A stretch of 64,000 nt of DNA, taken from NCBI GenBank assembly GCA_035695765.1, contig DASRRI010000060.1, positions 23,726-87,725 of the forward strand. The letters run 5' to 3'. This DNA comes from Dongia_A sp035695765 (GTDB lineage: Bacteria > Pseudomonadota > Alphaproteobacteria > Dongiales > Dongiaceae). The notes under the pieces were generated by a model. The model worked only from the letters and a program-made list of their open reading frames with translations, searched no databases and was not told the DNA's origin. The position numbers were made by a program, and so were the translations under genes. Positions 16,493 to 24,443 of the stretch are shown here, piece after piece; the stretch's first letter is position 1; each line of letters starts with the position of its first letter.

Positions 16493-17161
16493 ATGACCTA
16501 TGACCGCGACGCGGACCGGCTGGCGCTGCTGGAAGCGACATTGTCGCACGCCGCCTTCGACGGCTGGTCGCAGAAGGCGTTCGACGCGGGCGCGAAGGAC
16601 GCCGGCATTCCGGCGGATCGCGCGCTCAACGCCTTTCCTGGCGGCATGGCGGAGTTGCTCGCCTTCTATCACGAGGTCGAGGACGGCCGGATGCTGGAGG
16701 CTATGGCGCGCGCCAATGTCGCGGAGATGCGCGTGCGCGATCGCATCGGCTTTGCCGTGAAGGCGCGCCTTCAGCGCAATATGCGGCATCGCGAAGCAAT
16801 CAAGTCCGCCTGCAGCTTCCTCACCATGCCGCACAACGCGGCCCTTGCTCTGCGCCTGCTCTATCGCACGGTCGACGCGATGTGGTACGGCGCCGGCGAC
16901 ATTGCCACCGACTTCAATTTTTACACCAAGCGCGGGTTGCTGGCCGGCGTCTATTCGGCGACGGTGCTCTATTGGCTCAACGACAAATCGCCGGGCGCCG
17001 CCGACAGCTGGGCCTTCCTCGACCGCCGCATCGACGAAGTGATGCAGGTGCCGAAGATCCTGGGCAAGTTCAGCGCGGTCACCAGCCGCTTTCCCAATCC
17101 CTTCCGCGTGGCGCAGCGCATGCGCCCGCGCGGCTTCCGCGCCAGAACGGCGCGCGGCTAA
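16493..17161 (+). CDS. COQ9 family protein
   Basis: Protein of 222 residues with the COQ9/TetR-like fold of mitochondria and alphaproteobacteria. Visible segments are the N-terminal AALLD-like helix region (LALLEATLSHAAFDGWSQKAF), the NAFPGGMAELLAFYH stretch and the C-terminal YWLNDKSPG(A)ADSWAFLDRRIDEVM. Characterised COQ9 proteins bind lipids and assist ubiquinone hydroxylation. The chain ends with a basic tail. It lies in a tight def-COQ9-DCC1 run with gaps of 3 and 4 bases. Confidence 0.92.
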   Translation: MTYDRDADRLALLEATLSHAAFDGWSQKAFDAGAKDAGIPADRALNAFPGGMAELLAFYHEVEDGRMLEAMARANVAEMRVRDRIGFAVKARLQRNMRHREAIKSACSFLTMPHNAALALRLLYRTVDAMWYGAGDIATDFNFYTKRGLLAGVYSATVLYWLNDKSPGAADSWAFLDRRIDEVMQVPKILGKFSAVTSRFPNPFRVAQRMRPRGFRARTARG

Positions 17162-17165
17162 GCCG

Positions 17166-17645
17166 ATGCTGATGCCACGCCCGGCGCGCGCAAAACGGGC
17201 GCGGAGCAGCGGCCGGGTCGGTTTCGATCCCACGCTGACCGGCCTGTCGCGTGGGGCACCGGTCATGATCTATGACGGTGCCTGTAACCTTTGCCATGGC
17301 TGGGTGCAGTTCGTCCTGAAGCGCGACCGCAAGGAGCGCCTCAAGTTCCTGGCGGCGCAATCGCCGCTCGGCCAGGAATTCCTGAAGCGCAACCGTCTGC
17401 CGGCGCAAAGCTTCGACAGCTTCTATCTGGTCGAGAATGCGGTGATCCTGCACAAGTCGGTCGGGTTCCTCAGCATGGTGCAGTATCTGCGCTGGCCCTG
17501 GCCGTGGCTGGCGGTCCTTTCGGTGCTGCCTATCCACCCGCTGGACCGGCTCTACGATCTCGTCGCACAGAACCGCTATCGCTGGTTCGGCCGGCGCGAG
17601 TTGTGCCTGGTCGCGGACCAGGCAAGGGCCGAGCGGTTCTTGTAA
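17166..17645 (+). CDS. DCC1-like thiol-disulfide oxidoreductase family protein
   Basis: Protein of 159 residues, probably thioredoxin-like. The family name motif region reads MIYDGACNLCHGWVQFVLKRD, with the CNLC active-site pair. A basic 30-residue N-terminal extension precedes it, so an internal ATG at 17265 is an alternative start. A final HPLDRLYDLVAQNRYRWFG segment matches the family C-terminus. It follows COQ9 closely. The redox partner is unknown. Confidence 0.85.
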   Translation: MLMPRPARAKRARSSGRVGFDPTLTGLSRGAPVMIYDGACNLCHGWVQFVLKRDRKERLKFLAAQSPLGQEFLKRNRLPAQSFDSFYLVENAVILHKSVGFLSMVQYLRWPWPWLAVLSVLPIHPLDRLYDLVAQNRYRWFGRRELCLVADQARAERFL

Positions 17646-17703
17646 TTCTTGCCCGCCAGGCGGTGCCGCGCTAGACTTAGCTAAGTTTAGTCCGAGCGGT
17701 ACC

Positions 17704-17991
17704 ATGAACAAGCGCACGATCGTCAATATCCACGATGCCAAGACAAATCTCTCCAAGCTGGTCGAGCAGATTGAGACCGGGTCGCGCAGCGAGGTTGTTA
17801 TCGCGCGCGCGGGAAAGCCGGTCGCTCGATTGGTGCCAATTGTCCGGGCGGCCATCCGTCTGGGAGTCGCGGACGGGACTTTTTCGATACCGAGCGACAT
17901 TGACACCCTCAATCCGTTGATCGAGGAGATGTTCGCGCCGACCCCCAGAAATCGGCGCGGGGCGAAACCGGGAACGCGTCGTCGCTCGTGA
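17704..17991 (+). CDS. Type II antitoxin, Phd/YefM family
   Basis: Antitoxin of 95 residues. The N-terminal Phd/YefM DNA-binding fold reads IVNIHDAKTNLSKLVEQIETG and then VIARAGKPVARLVP. A basic disordered C-terminal tail would wrap the toxin. The stop overlaps the toxin start by 4 bases (GTGA), the usual coupled arrangement. It presumably represses its own operon; the short 58-bp upstream gap must hold the operator. Confidence 0.92.
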   Translation: MNKRTIVNIHDAKTNLSKLVEQIETGSRSEVVIARAGKPVARLVPIVRAAIRLGVADGTFSIPSDIDTLNPLIEEMFAPTPRNRRGAKPGTRRRS

Positions 17992-18380
17992 GATATCTGT
18001 TGGACACCCATATTGCGCTCTGGGCGACCTATCAGTCGCGCAGACTTTCCGCGCTCGCTCGCGCTGCATTGTCCGCAGATGGTGTCGAGGCCTATGTGAG
18101 CGCCGCCAGCTTCTGGGAAATCGCGGTGAAAAATACGATACAGCCGGGCGGATTGCCGCCCGTGCGCCAAGCAATTGCAGATTTTGCCAAGGCCGGATTT
18201 CGAGAGCTCGCGGTCACAGGTCAATCGATGATCGCCCTGGAGGCGTTGCCGCAGCTGCACAAGGATCCATTCGATCGCATGCTGGCGTGTCAGGCTTCCA
18301 GTGAAGGGCTTGTACTTCTGACCGACGACGAGAAGATTGGCGCCTACGATCCGGATCGGAAATACATCCACCTCGTATAG
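17988..18380 (+). CDS. Type II toxin, PIN domain ribonuclease
   Basis: PIN-domain toxin of 130 residues that pairs with the upstream Phd-type antitoxin. Acidic metal-binding residues are visible at Asp6 (LLDTHIALW), Glu44 (SFWEIAVK), Asp96 (DPFDRML) and Asp113/114 (LTDDEKI), so the nuclease site looks intact. It uses a GTG start overlapping the antitoxin stop. Known relatives cleave tRNA or rRNA; the target here is unknown. Confidence 0.92.
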   Translation: MRYLLDTHIALWATYQSRRLSALARAALSADGVEAYVSAASFWEIAVKNTIQPGGLPPVRQAIADFAKAGFRELAVTGQSMIALEALPQLHKDPFDRMLACQASSEGLVLLTDDEKIGAYDPDRKYIHLV

Positions 18381-18384
18381 GCAG

Positions 18385-19005
18385 TTACCGCGCCGGCTCC
18401 ATCAGATCATACGGATGCTGCCAGCCGGGCAAGGCGCTGACGTCGCCGAGCCAGCGCTGGACGTTGGGGCAGCGCGACAGATCGAGCCCTGCTTGGTCCG
18501 CCCAGAACAGGTAGCCACAGCAGGCGATATCCGCGACCGTCGGAATATCGCCCAGCAGGAACTTGCGCTCACCGAATTCGGCATTCATGCGGTCGAGATC
18601 CGCGAGCGCGCGGCCGCGCAACCAATCCAGAACCTCCGGCTTCGTCTCGGGCAGCCAATGCAGGGCAAGGCGCAGATTGGGGACGGAGATGCCGATGCGG
18701 TTGGCTTCCCAGAACAGCCACTCGCGCACCTGGTCATGATCGACTGCGTCGCGGCCGTAAAATTTCATGGTGCGCTGCGCCAGATGCAGCAGGATCGCGT
18801 CGGATTGCACATAGGCCTGGCCGCGATCCACCAGCACCGGCACTTCGCCAAACTTGCTGATGGCGCGGAAATCCTCGGGGCGCTGCTCGCGTGCCACCGA
18901 GAGGTCGACCGGCCGATATTCATGTGGCGTCTGCGTTAGCGCCAGCATCAGCCGCACCTTGTAGGAATGTCCGGATTCGCGATTGCCGTAGAGGATGAGG
19001 TCCAA
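18385..19005 (-). CDS. Glutathione S-transferase family protein
   Basis: Protein of 206 residues with GST fold: an N-terminal thioredoxin-like domain with GNRESGHSYKVRLML and the substrate loop FGEVPVLVD, then QSDAILLHLAQRTM, and a C-terminal helical domain with the capping motif region FLLGDIPTVADIACCGYLFW. It lies 49 bp downstream of the ChaC-type gene on the same strand, suggesting a glutathione-related operon with the Lrp regulator. The substrate is unknown. Confidence 0.9.
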   Translation of the reverse strand: MDLILYGNRESGHSYKVRLMLALTQTPHEYRPVDLSVAREQRPEDFRAISKFGEVPVLVDRGQAYVQSDAILLHLAQRTMKFYGRDAVDHDQVREWLFWEANRIGISVPNLRLALHWLPETKPEVLDWLRGRALADLDRMNAEFGERKFLLGDIPTVADIACCGYLFWADQAGLDLSRCPNVQRWLGDVSALPGWQHPYDLMEPAR

Positions 19006-19054
19006 TGATCACCTGAAGGAAAAAGGTCGCCGCATCCTAGCGCCTTTCCTGGTT

Positions 19055-19726
19055 CTAACGCATCCGTTCCGCAACAAGTTCCTGCAAGCGCCACAGGAAG
19101 CGGTCGTGGATGCCGAGTTCCTCGCATCTGAGCACGGTTTCCAGCAGGTAATCGGCGCCGGTGCCGGCTTCGCCGCAGGCATGGGCGATGTGGTCGGCAA
19201 CGATCTCGTCGGAGATGCGGCCGGCATAGCGCTCGCCGGCGTGGTTGGCAACGAACGTCAGGCCTCGGACGGAGCCCTGCATCGTCACCAGCCGCACCCA
19301 GCGCGGAACATAGCCGTTGCCGATCATCTCCCGCCGCCAAACGGCGGCGATCTTGTCGCGCACGCCTGGTGCCGCGAGGCGATAGGCGACGCCCCGGCAG
19401 GCGCCGCCGCGATCGAGGGCGAGCATCAGGCCGGGCTTGTGGCGCGACCCACGGTATCGCCATTGCCACAGGCAGAAGCGTCGATGCCAGCCATTGAGCA
19501 GAGCCGGCCGGCTCTCCGCGAAATCCAGCTCCGGCTTCCACATCAGCGACCCATAGCCGAACAGCCACAGATCGCCTTCATCATGCTCCAACAGGATACG
19601 ATCGAGGGCGGCCGCAAGCTCCTCATCCGTCTTCAACACATGCGCGCCGGGATCATCCTTCACCGGATGGGGAAAACGCGCGGCAATCATCGCGCGGGTC
19701 AAGGCCGGTTGGCGCGGCTGCCTCAT
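19055..19726 (-). CDS. ChaC-type gamma-glutamylcyclotransferase
   Basis: Protein of 223 residues with the gamma-glutamylcyclotransferase motif LWLFGYGSLMWKP and the following GWHRRFCLWQWRYRGS and GLMLALDRGG segments that mark the ChaC branch. Members degrade glutathione to 5-oxoproline and Cys-Gly. Its ATG overlaps the stop of the Lrp gene by 4 bases, so the two are translationally coupled, and a GST follows. Together they suggest regulated glutathione turnover. Confidence 0.92.
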   Translation of the reverse strand: MRQPRQPALTRAMIAARFPHPVKDDPGAHVLKTDEELAAALDRILLEHDEGDLWLFGYGSLMWKPELDFAESRPALLNGWHRRFCLWQWRYRGSRHKPGLMLALDRGGACRGVAYRLAAPGVRDKIAAVWRREMIGNGYVPRWVRLVTMQGSVRGLTFVANHAGERYAGRISDEIVADHIAHACGEAGTGADYLLETVLRCEELGIHDRFLWRLQELVAERMR

Positions 19727-20229
19727 CGCTTGGCGCGCCGGGCCGGGCGGAGTTCGGGGAGCCGGGGCTGCATCTGCACTTCGCGCAGCGCGAACGAGGT
19801 TTCCATCGAGCTGATATTGCCGACGGCGCGAAGAACAGTCTTGACGAACTCATCATAGTCCTCGAGGTCGTCCACCAGCACGCGCAGGAAATAATCGCGC
19901 TGGCCGGTCATCAGATAGCATTCCTGCACCTGCGGAGCCTGGCTGATCACGCGCTCGAACTTCTCGATGGCGTCGTCGCTATGGATCGCGAGCTTTATTT
20001 CGACGAACGCCATCATTTTGCGCCCGAGCTTGCGCGCGTCGATGAGCGCGGTGTAGCCGGTGATGTAGCCTTCGTCCTCCAGCCGCCGCCATCGCCGCAG
20101 GCACGGTGACTGTGAGAGGCCGACATGCTCCGACAGTTCTGCTAGAGTGAGGCGGCAATTCTCCTGCAACGCCGCGAGGATCTTAAGATCCAGGGCGTCC
20201 AGATCAGGATTGGCAATTTTTTGCGCCAT
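19723..20229 (-). CDS. Lrp/AsnC family regulator, divergent from a sulfur amino-acid operon
   Basis: Protein of 168 residues with an N-terminal helix-turn-helix (LAELSEHVGLSQSPCLRRWRRLEDEGYI) and a C-terminal ligand domain (QVQECYLMTGQRDYFLRVLV). It is divergent from a PLP gamma-family enzyme and an E1-like enzyme, the same arrangement as mdeR facing mdeA-mdeB in Pseudomonas putida, where MdeR activates methionine catabolism. I infer the same role here. It is also the first gene of a run with ChaC and GST. A 17-bp inverted repeat lies in the shared promoter region. Confidence 0.9.
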   Translation of the reverse strand: MAQKIANPDLDALDLKILAALQENCRLTLAELSEHVGLSQSPCLRRWRRLEDEGYITGYTALIDARKLGRKMMAFVEIKLAIHSDDAIEKFERVISQAPQVQECYLMTGQRDYFLRVLVDDLEDYDEFVKTVLRAVGNISSMETSFALREVQMQPRLPELRPARRAKR

Positions 20230-20264
20230 GGACTGTATTTTTGGTGGTTTTTGCCAGTCATGTC

Positions 20265-20281
20265 AATTCTGAGGTGGAATT
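20265..20281. promoter_or_regulatory. Inverted repeat AATTC-N7-GAATT in the Lrp/PLP-enzyme intergenic region
   Basis: Perfect 5-bp arms with a 7-bp centre, 36 bp upstream of the Lrp gene and 72 bp upstream of the PLP enzyme. It is the best candidate operator for the divergent Lrp regulator. Confidence 0.4.
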
Positions 20282-20352
20282 AGGCGCATCTTTGCGTTGG
20301 TCGCGGCGTAGCGTGGTTAACCTGAATTGACGACGAGTCTCGGGAGACCACC

Positions 20353-21636
20353 ATGAAACAGCAATCCTATCACAAGCGCTTTGTGGGCACTCACAAGCTC
20401 AGCCCAGACACTCTGATGATGAGCTACGGCTACGACCCGAAGCTCTCCGAGGGCGCGGTCAAGCCGCCGCTCTTCATGAGCTCGACCTTCGCCTTCCGCT
20501 CAGCGGAGGAGGGCGCGCATTTCTTCGACGTAACGGCGGGTCGCGTAAAGCTCAATGCCGAAGAGACCTCGGGGCTGGTCTATTCGCGCTTCAACAATCC
20601 GAACCTGGAAGTGCTGGAGGACCGCATCTCCATCCTCGAAGAGGCCGACGATGCCTGCGTCTTTTCCAGCGGCATGTCGGCGATCACGACAGCGGCGATG
20701 GCGTTCCTGCGGCCCGGCATGTCGATGGTGATGAGCAAGCCGATCTATGGCGGCACGTCATCCTTGTTCTCCGGGTTTTTCCCGGATTTCGGCATCACGG
20801 TCGTGCCGATGACCGATGGCCTCAGCGTCGATGGCATCACCTCGGCGATGAACGAAGCGGCGCGGCACGGACAGCTCGGCATGGTCCTCATTGAAACGCC
20901 GGCCAATCCGACCAATACGCTGATCGACATCAGCCTGGTGGGCGGACAGTGCCTGCAGCATGGGCTGCGCACGGGGCATAAGCCGATCCTGATGGTCGAC
21001 AACACGTTCCTCGGGCCGATCTACCAGAAGCCGATCCTGCACGGCGCCGACCTCGTGGCTTATTCGGTCACCAAGTATCTCGCCGGCCACAGCGATCTCG
21101 TGGCGGGTGCTGTCGCTGGGCGCAGCGACCTCATGTTTGCCGTGCGTAAATTGCGCGGGCTGCTCGGCACGCAGCTCGACCCGCACAGTGCCTGGCTGAT
21201 CGGCCGGTCGCTCGAGACCCTGAGCCTGCGCATGCAGCGCGCCAACGAGAGCGCGCGGATCATCGCGGAGAGACTGCGCGAGCATCCGATGGTGGAGAGT
21301 GTGAATTATCTCGGCTTCATCAAGCCGGGCACGCGCGAGGCCAAGATCTTCGAGAAGCAATGCCATAGCGCCGGCTCGACCTTCGCCTTCAATGTCAAAG
21401 GCGGGCGCGATGTGGCTTTTCGTATCCTGAACAAGATCCAGCTGATCAAGCTGGCGGTCAGCCTGGGCGGGACCGAATCGCTGATCTGCCATCCGGCCTC
21501 CACCACCCACTCCGGCATCAAGGCGGAGGAGCGCAAGGCTCTCGGCATCACAGAGAGCACGATCCGGCTTTCGATCGGCGTCGAGGATCCGAACGACCTG
21601 CTCGCCGACATCGAAGAGGCGATGCAGGCGGCCTAG
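20353..21636 (+). CDS. Cystathionine gamma-synthase / methionine gamma-lyase family PLP enzyme
   Basis: Fold-type I PLP enzyme of 427 residues. The PLP lysine is Lys241 in YSVTKYLAGHSD; the phosphate-binding SSGMSAIT and the LIETPANPTN segment are clear. The loop that holds the catalytic cysteine in Pseudomonas methionine gamma-lyase reads YGGTSS here, so that cysteine is absent. Gamma-lyase activity is suggested by context rather than by this loop. The next gene encodes an E1-type dehydrogenase, as in mdeAB, fitting a 2-oxobutyrate product. Alternatives are cystathionine gamma-lyase or O-acetylhomoserine sulfhydrylase activity. Confidence 0.9.
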   Translation: MKQQSYHKRFVGTHKLSPDTLMMSYGYDPKLSEGAVKPPLFMSSTFAFRSAEEGAHFFDVTAGRVKLNAEETSGLVYSRFNNPNLEVLEDRISILEEADDACVFSSGMSAITTAAMAFLRPGMSMVMSKPIYGGTSSLFSGFFPDFGITVVPMTDGLSVDGITSAMNEAARHGQLGMVLIETPANPTNTLIDISLVGGQCLQHGLRTGHKPILMVDNTFLGPIYQKPILHGADLVAYSVTKYLAGHSDLVAGAVAGRSDLMFAVRKLRGLLGTQLDPHSAWLIGRSLETLSLRMQRANESARIIAERLREHPMVESVNYLGFIKPGTREAKIFEKQCHSAGSTFAFNVKGGRDVAFRILNKIQLIKLAVSLGGTESLICHPASTTHSGIKAEERKALGITESTIRLSIGVEDPNDLLADIEEAMQAA

Positions 21637-21663
21637 ACAAGATCCGCAGCGGGGGACGAATTG

Positions 21664-24072
21664 ATGGCACAGGCGGCGAACGCGCCGGTGGCGATTGGCG
21701 CGCAGATCTTTCCGATCGATGTCCTGCGCGACATCGAGCGCAAGGTACTGTGGCTGTCGACCCAGATCATTCATAATGCCAATCACGAGCGCGACAATGA
21801 CGATGGATTGAAGGTCGGTGGCCATCAGGCCTCCTCTGCCTCGCTCGTCACCATCATGACTGCGCTCTATTTCGCGATCCTGCGGCCGCAGGATCGCGTG
21901 GCGGTCAAGCCGCACGCCTCGCCGGTGTTCCACGCCATCCAGTATCTGCTCGGCAATCAGAACCTCGACAAGCTGAAAGACTTCCGCGCCTTCGGCGGCG
22001 CGCAATCCTACCCCTCGCGCACCAAAGACATCGACGACGTGGATTTCTCCACCGGCTCGGTCGGCCTCGGTGTCGCCATGACCTCGTTCGCCAGCCTGGT
22101 GCAGGATTACATCCGTGCCCATGGCTGGGGCCGTCACTGGCCGGAGGGGCGCATGGTTGCGCTGGTTGGCGACGCGGAGTTGGACGAGGGCAACATCTAC
22201 GAGGCGCTGATCGAAGGCTGGAAGCATGGCCTGCGCAACACCTGGTGGGTAGTGGACTACAACCGGCAGAGCCTCGACGCCGTGATCTCCGCGCCACTCA
22301 CGGGCAAGCTCACCAATGTGTTCGAAAACATGAGCTGGCGCGTCGTCACCGTGAAATATGGCAAGAAGCTGCAGGCCTTGCGGGAGAGGCCGGGTGGTCC
22401 GGCGGTCCTCGACTGGATCGATGAATGCGACAACGGTCTCTATTCTGCGCTGACGTTCCAGGGCGCGGCCGGCTGGCGCGCGCAATTGGCGGAGGATGTA
22501 ACAGACCAGGATGCCCGCACGCTGATCAATGCGATGGATGACGAGACGCTCGCCGCGACCATGACTGACCTCGGCGGCCATTGCCTGGAAAGTCTGCTCG
22601 AGGCGTTCTCCGAGGCCGGCAACACCGATCAGCCAGTCTGTTTCATCTGCTACACCATCAAGGGGCGCGGCCTGCCGCTGGCGGGGCACAAGGACAATCA
22701 CGCGGGCCTGATGAGTCCAGAGCAGATGAAGGGGTTCAAGGCCGTCAACAACATCCTCGACGGTCAGGAATGGTCGAAGAGCGCCGGCCTCAATCGCTCC
22801 GAACGCGAGTTTGAAGCGCTGTTGGCCGAGACGCCGTTCAATGCCAAGGGCAGGCGGCGTTTCGATGCGGAACGGATCGAGGTCGGCGCGTTGCCGCTAC
22901 CACCGATCAAGGGCGCGATGTCGACGCAGCAAGGCTTCGGCCAGGTCCTGGCGGAGATCGCACGGGCCGGCGGCAAGCTGGCGGAGCGGATCGTCACCAC
23001 GTCGCCGGACGTCACCGTTTCCACCAATCTCGGACCTTGGGTCAACCGGCGCGGCGTGTTCGCGATGGCGGTGCAGGAAGACGTGTTCCAGGCGCGCAAG
23101 CTGATGTCGGCGCAGCGCTGGGGCAAGGGGCCGGCGGGCCAGCACATCGAGCTTGGTATCGCGGAGAACAACCTGTTCCTGATGCTGGCCGCGATGGGGC
23201 TGAGCCACAGCATTTTCGGCGAGCGGCTGCTGCCGATCGGCACGCTCTACGATCCCTTCATCGCGCGCGGTCTCGATGCGCTGAACTATGCCTGCTATCA
23301 GGATGCGCGCTTCATCCTGGTCGCGACGCCGTCCGGCATCACGCTCGCGCCGGAAGGCGGCGCGCATCAATCGATCGGCACACCGCTGATCGGCATGGCG
23401 CAGGACGGCATCGCCAGCTTCGAGCCGTCCTATGTCGACGAGCTCGCCGTCATCCTGGAGTGGGCACTGGAATACATCCAGCGCGCGCCCAAGGCGGACA
23501 AGGGCGATGCCTGGCTGCATGAGCGCGACGGCGGCTCGGTCTATCTGCGCCTCTCCACGCGCGCGATCGACCAAGTGTTGCGCCCGATGTCGCCGGAGCT
23601 GCGTGACGGCATCATCCAAGGGGGCTATTGGATGCGCCCGCCGGACGAAGGCGCCGGTCTCGCGATCGCCTTCACCGGTGCCGTGGCGCCGGAAGTGGCG
23701 ACGGCGATGGGCGAACTTCTGCAGTATTTCCCAGGCGCGGGGTTGCTGGCGATCACCTCCGCCGATCGGTTGAATGCCGGCTGGAAGGCGGCGCAGACCG
23801 CGCAGCAGCATGGGCGTGATCAGCTCTCGCACATCGAGCGGCTGCTGGCGCCGCTGGCACGCGATGCGCGGATCGTGACCGTGCTCGACGGGCATCCGGC
23901 CACCTTGTCGTGGATGGGCGGCGTCCATGGTCACCGCGTGCACGCCCTGGGTGTCGAGCATTTCGGGCAGGCCGGGACAATTTCAGATCTCTACCGGCAA
24001 TATCGCATCGATGCCGCGGCAATCGTCGAGGCGGCCATGGTTGGTATCCGCAGGCCGGTGTCAAACCCATGA
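21664..24072 (+). CDS. Transketolase-like / pyruvate dehydrogenase E1-like 2-oxoacid dehydrogenase
   Basis: Thiamine-diphosphate enzyme of 802 residues, related to homodimeric E1 (AceE) but shorter than the 887-residue enteric AceE. I prefer the ATG at 21664 over the adjacent TTG. The N-terminal domain has NHERDNDDGLKVGGHQAS and the ThDP segment GDAELDEGN (about 169) ending in VVDYNRQSLD. The pyrimidine domain has TSPDVTVSTNLG and GIAENNLF. It follows the PLP enzyme by 27 bp. In Pseudomonas, MdeB at this position is proposed to oxidise 2-oxobutyrate from methionine; I infer the same. No E2 or E3 gene is adjacent. Confidence 0.88.
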   Translation: MAQAANAPVAIGAQIFPIDVLRDIERKVLWLSTQIIHNANHERDNDDGLKVGGHQASSASLVTIMTALYFAILRPQDRVAVKPHASPVFHAIQYLLGNQNLDKLKDFRAFGGAQSYPSRTKDIDDVDFSTGSVGLGVAMTSFASLVQDYIRAHGWGRHWPEGRMVALVGDAELDEGNIYEALIEGWKHGLRNTWWVVDYNRQSLDAVISAPLTGKLTNVFENMSWRVVTVKYGKKLQALRERPGGPAVLDWIDECDNGLYSALTFQGAAGWRAQLAEDVTDQDARTLINAMDDETLAATMTDLGGHCLESLLEAFSEAGNTDQPVCFICYTIKGRGLPLAGHKDNHAGLMSPEQMKGFKAVNNILDGQEWSKSAGLNRSEREFEALLAETPFNAKGRRRFDAERIEVGALPLPPIKGAMSTQQGFGQVLAEIARAGGKLAERIVTTSPDVTVSTNLGPWVNRRGVFAMAVQEDVFQARKLMSAQRWGKGPAGQHIELGIAENNLFLMLAAMGLSHSIFGERLLPIGTLYDPFIARGLDALNYACYQDARFILVATPSGITLAPEGGAHQSIGTPLIGMAQDGIASFEPSYVDELAVILEWALEYIQRAPKADKGDAWLHERDGGSVYLRLSTRAIDQVLRPMSPELRDGIIQGGYWMRPPDEGAGLAIAFTGAVAPEVATAMGELLQYFPGAGLLAITSADRLNAGWKAAQTAQQHGRDQLSHIERLLAPLARDARIVTVLDGHPATLSWMGGVHGHRVHALGVEHFGQAGTISDLYRQYRIDAAAIVEAAMVGIRRPVSNP

Positions 24073-24148
24073 CGGTATGAACCGCATCACTGCGGCCGTC
24101 CAACGGCTGATTCATACAGCCAGGAAACATTCGATGGAGGGTGGTCGC

Positions 24149-24373
24149 ATGCCGACAACCACCGTGATATTCCTGGGACTTCTATTCACATCGAGCACGA
24201 TTGCCGCCGGTGTCGTCGCCTCGGATTTGCGTGCAACGCAGGCGGACGATCCGGGACCGGGTGTCTGGCACATTTCCGCAGGTCCAGACCCGGCGGTCTG
24301 GAAACTGAACACGCAGACCGGTGCGCTCTATTACTGCACACGTTCGAAATCTTGCAGCTTGGTCGCGGACTGA
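24149..24373 (+). CDS. Small exported protein of unknown function
   Basis: Protein of 74 residues. The first 25 residues (PTTTVIFLGLLFTSSTIAAG) form a signal peptide or single anchor. The mature part is short, with a VWHISAG-PDPAVWKLNTQTG segment and two cysteines near the end (YYCTRSKSC) that could form a disulfide. The start is supported by GGAGG 7 bases upstream. It sits between the E1-like gene and the TauE/SafE exporter. I do not recognise the family. Confidence 0.6.
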   Translation: MPTTTVIFLGLLFTSSTIAAGVVASDLRATQADDPGPGVWHISAGPDPAVWKLNTQTGALYYCTRSKSCSLVAD

Positions 24374-24443
24374 TAGCTCTGTAGTCTTCCGGAAGTCGTT
24401 TTGAGTCTCGCCACCCGGCGAGGCTTTCCGGGGGCGCGACCAA

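Noticed and set aside
20758..22701. A 647-codon minus-strand open frame
   Set aside because: It spans two well-conserved plus-strand enzymes, lacks a ribosome site and gives no recognisable protein.
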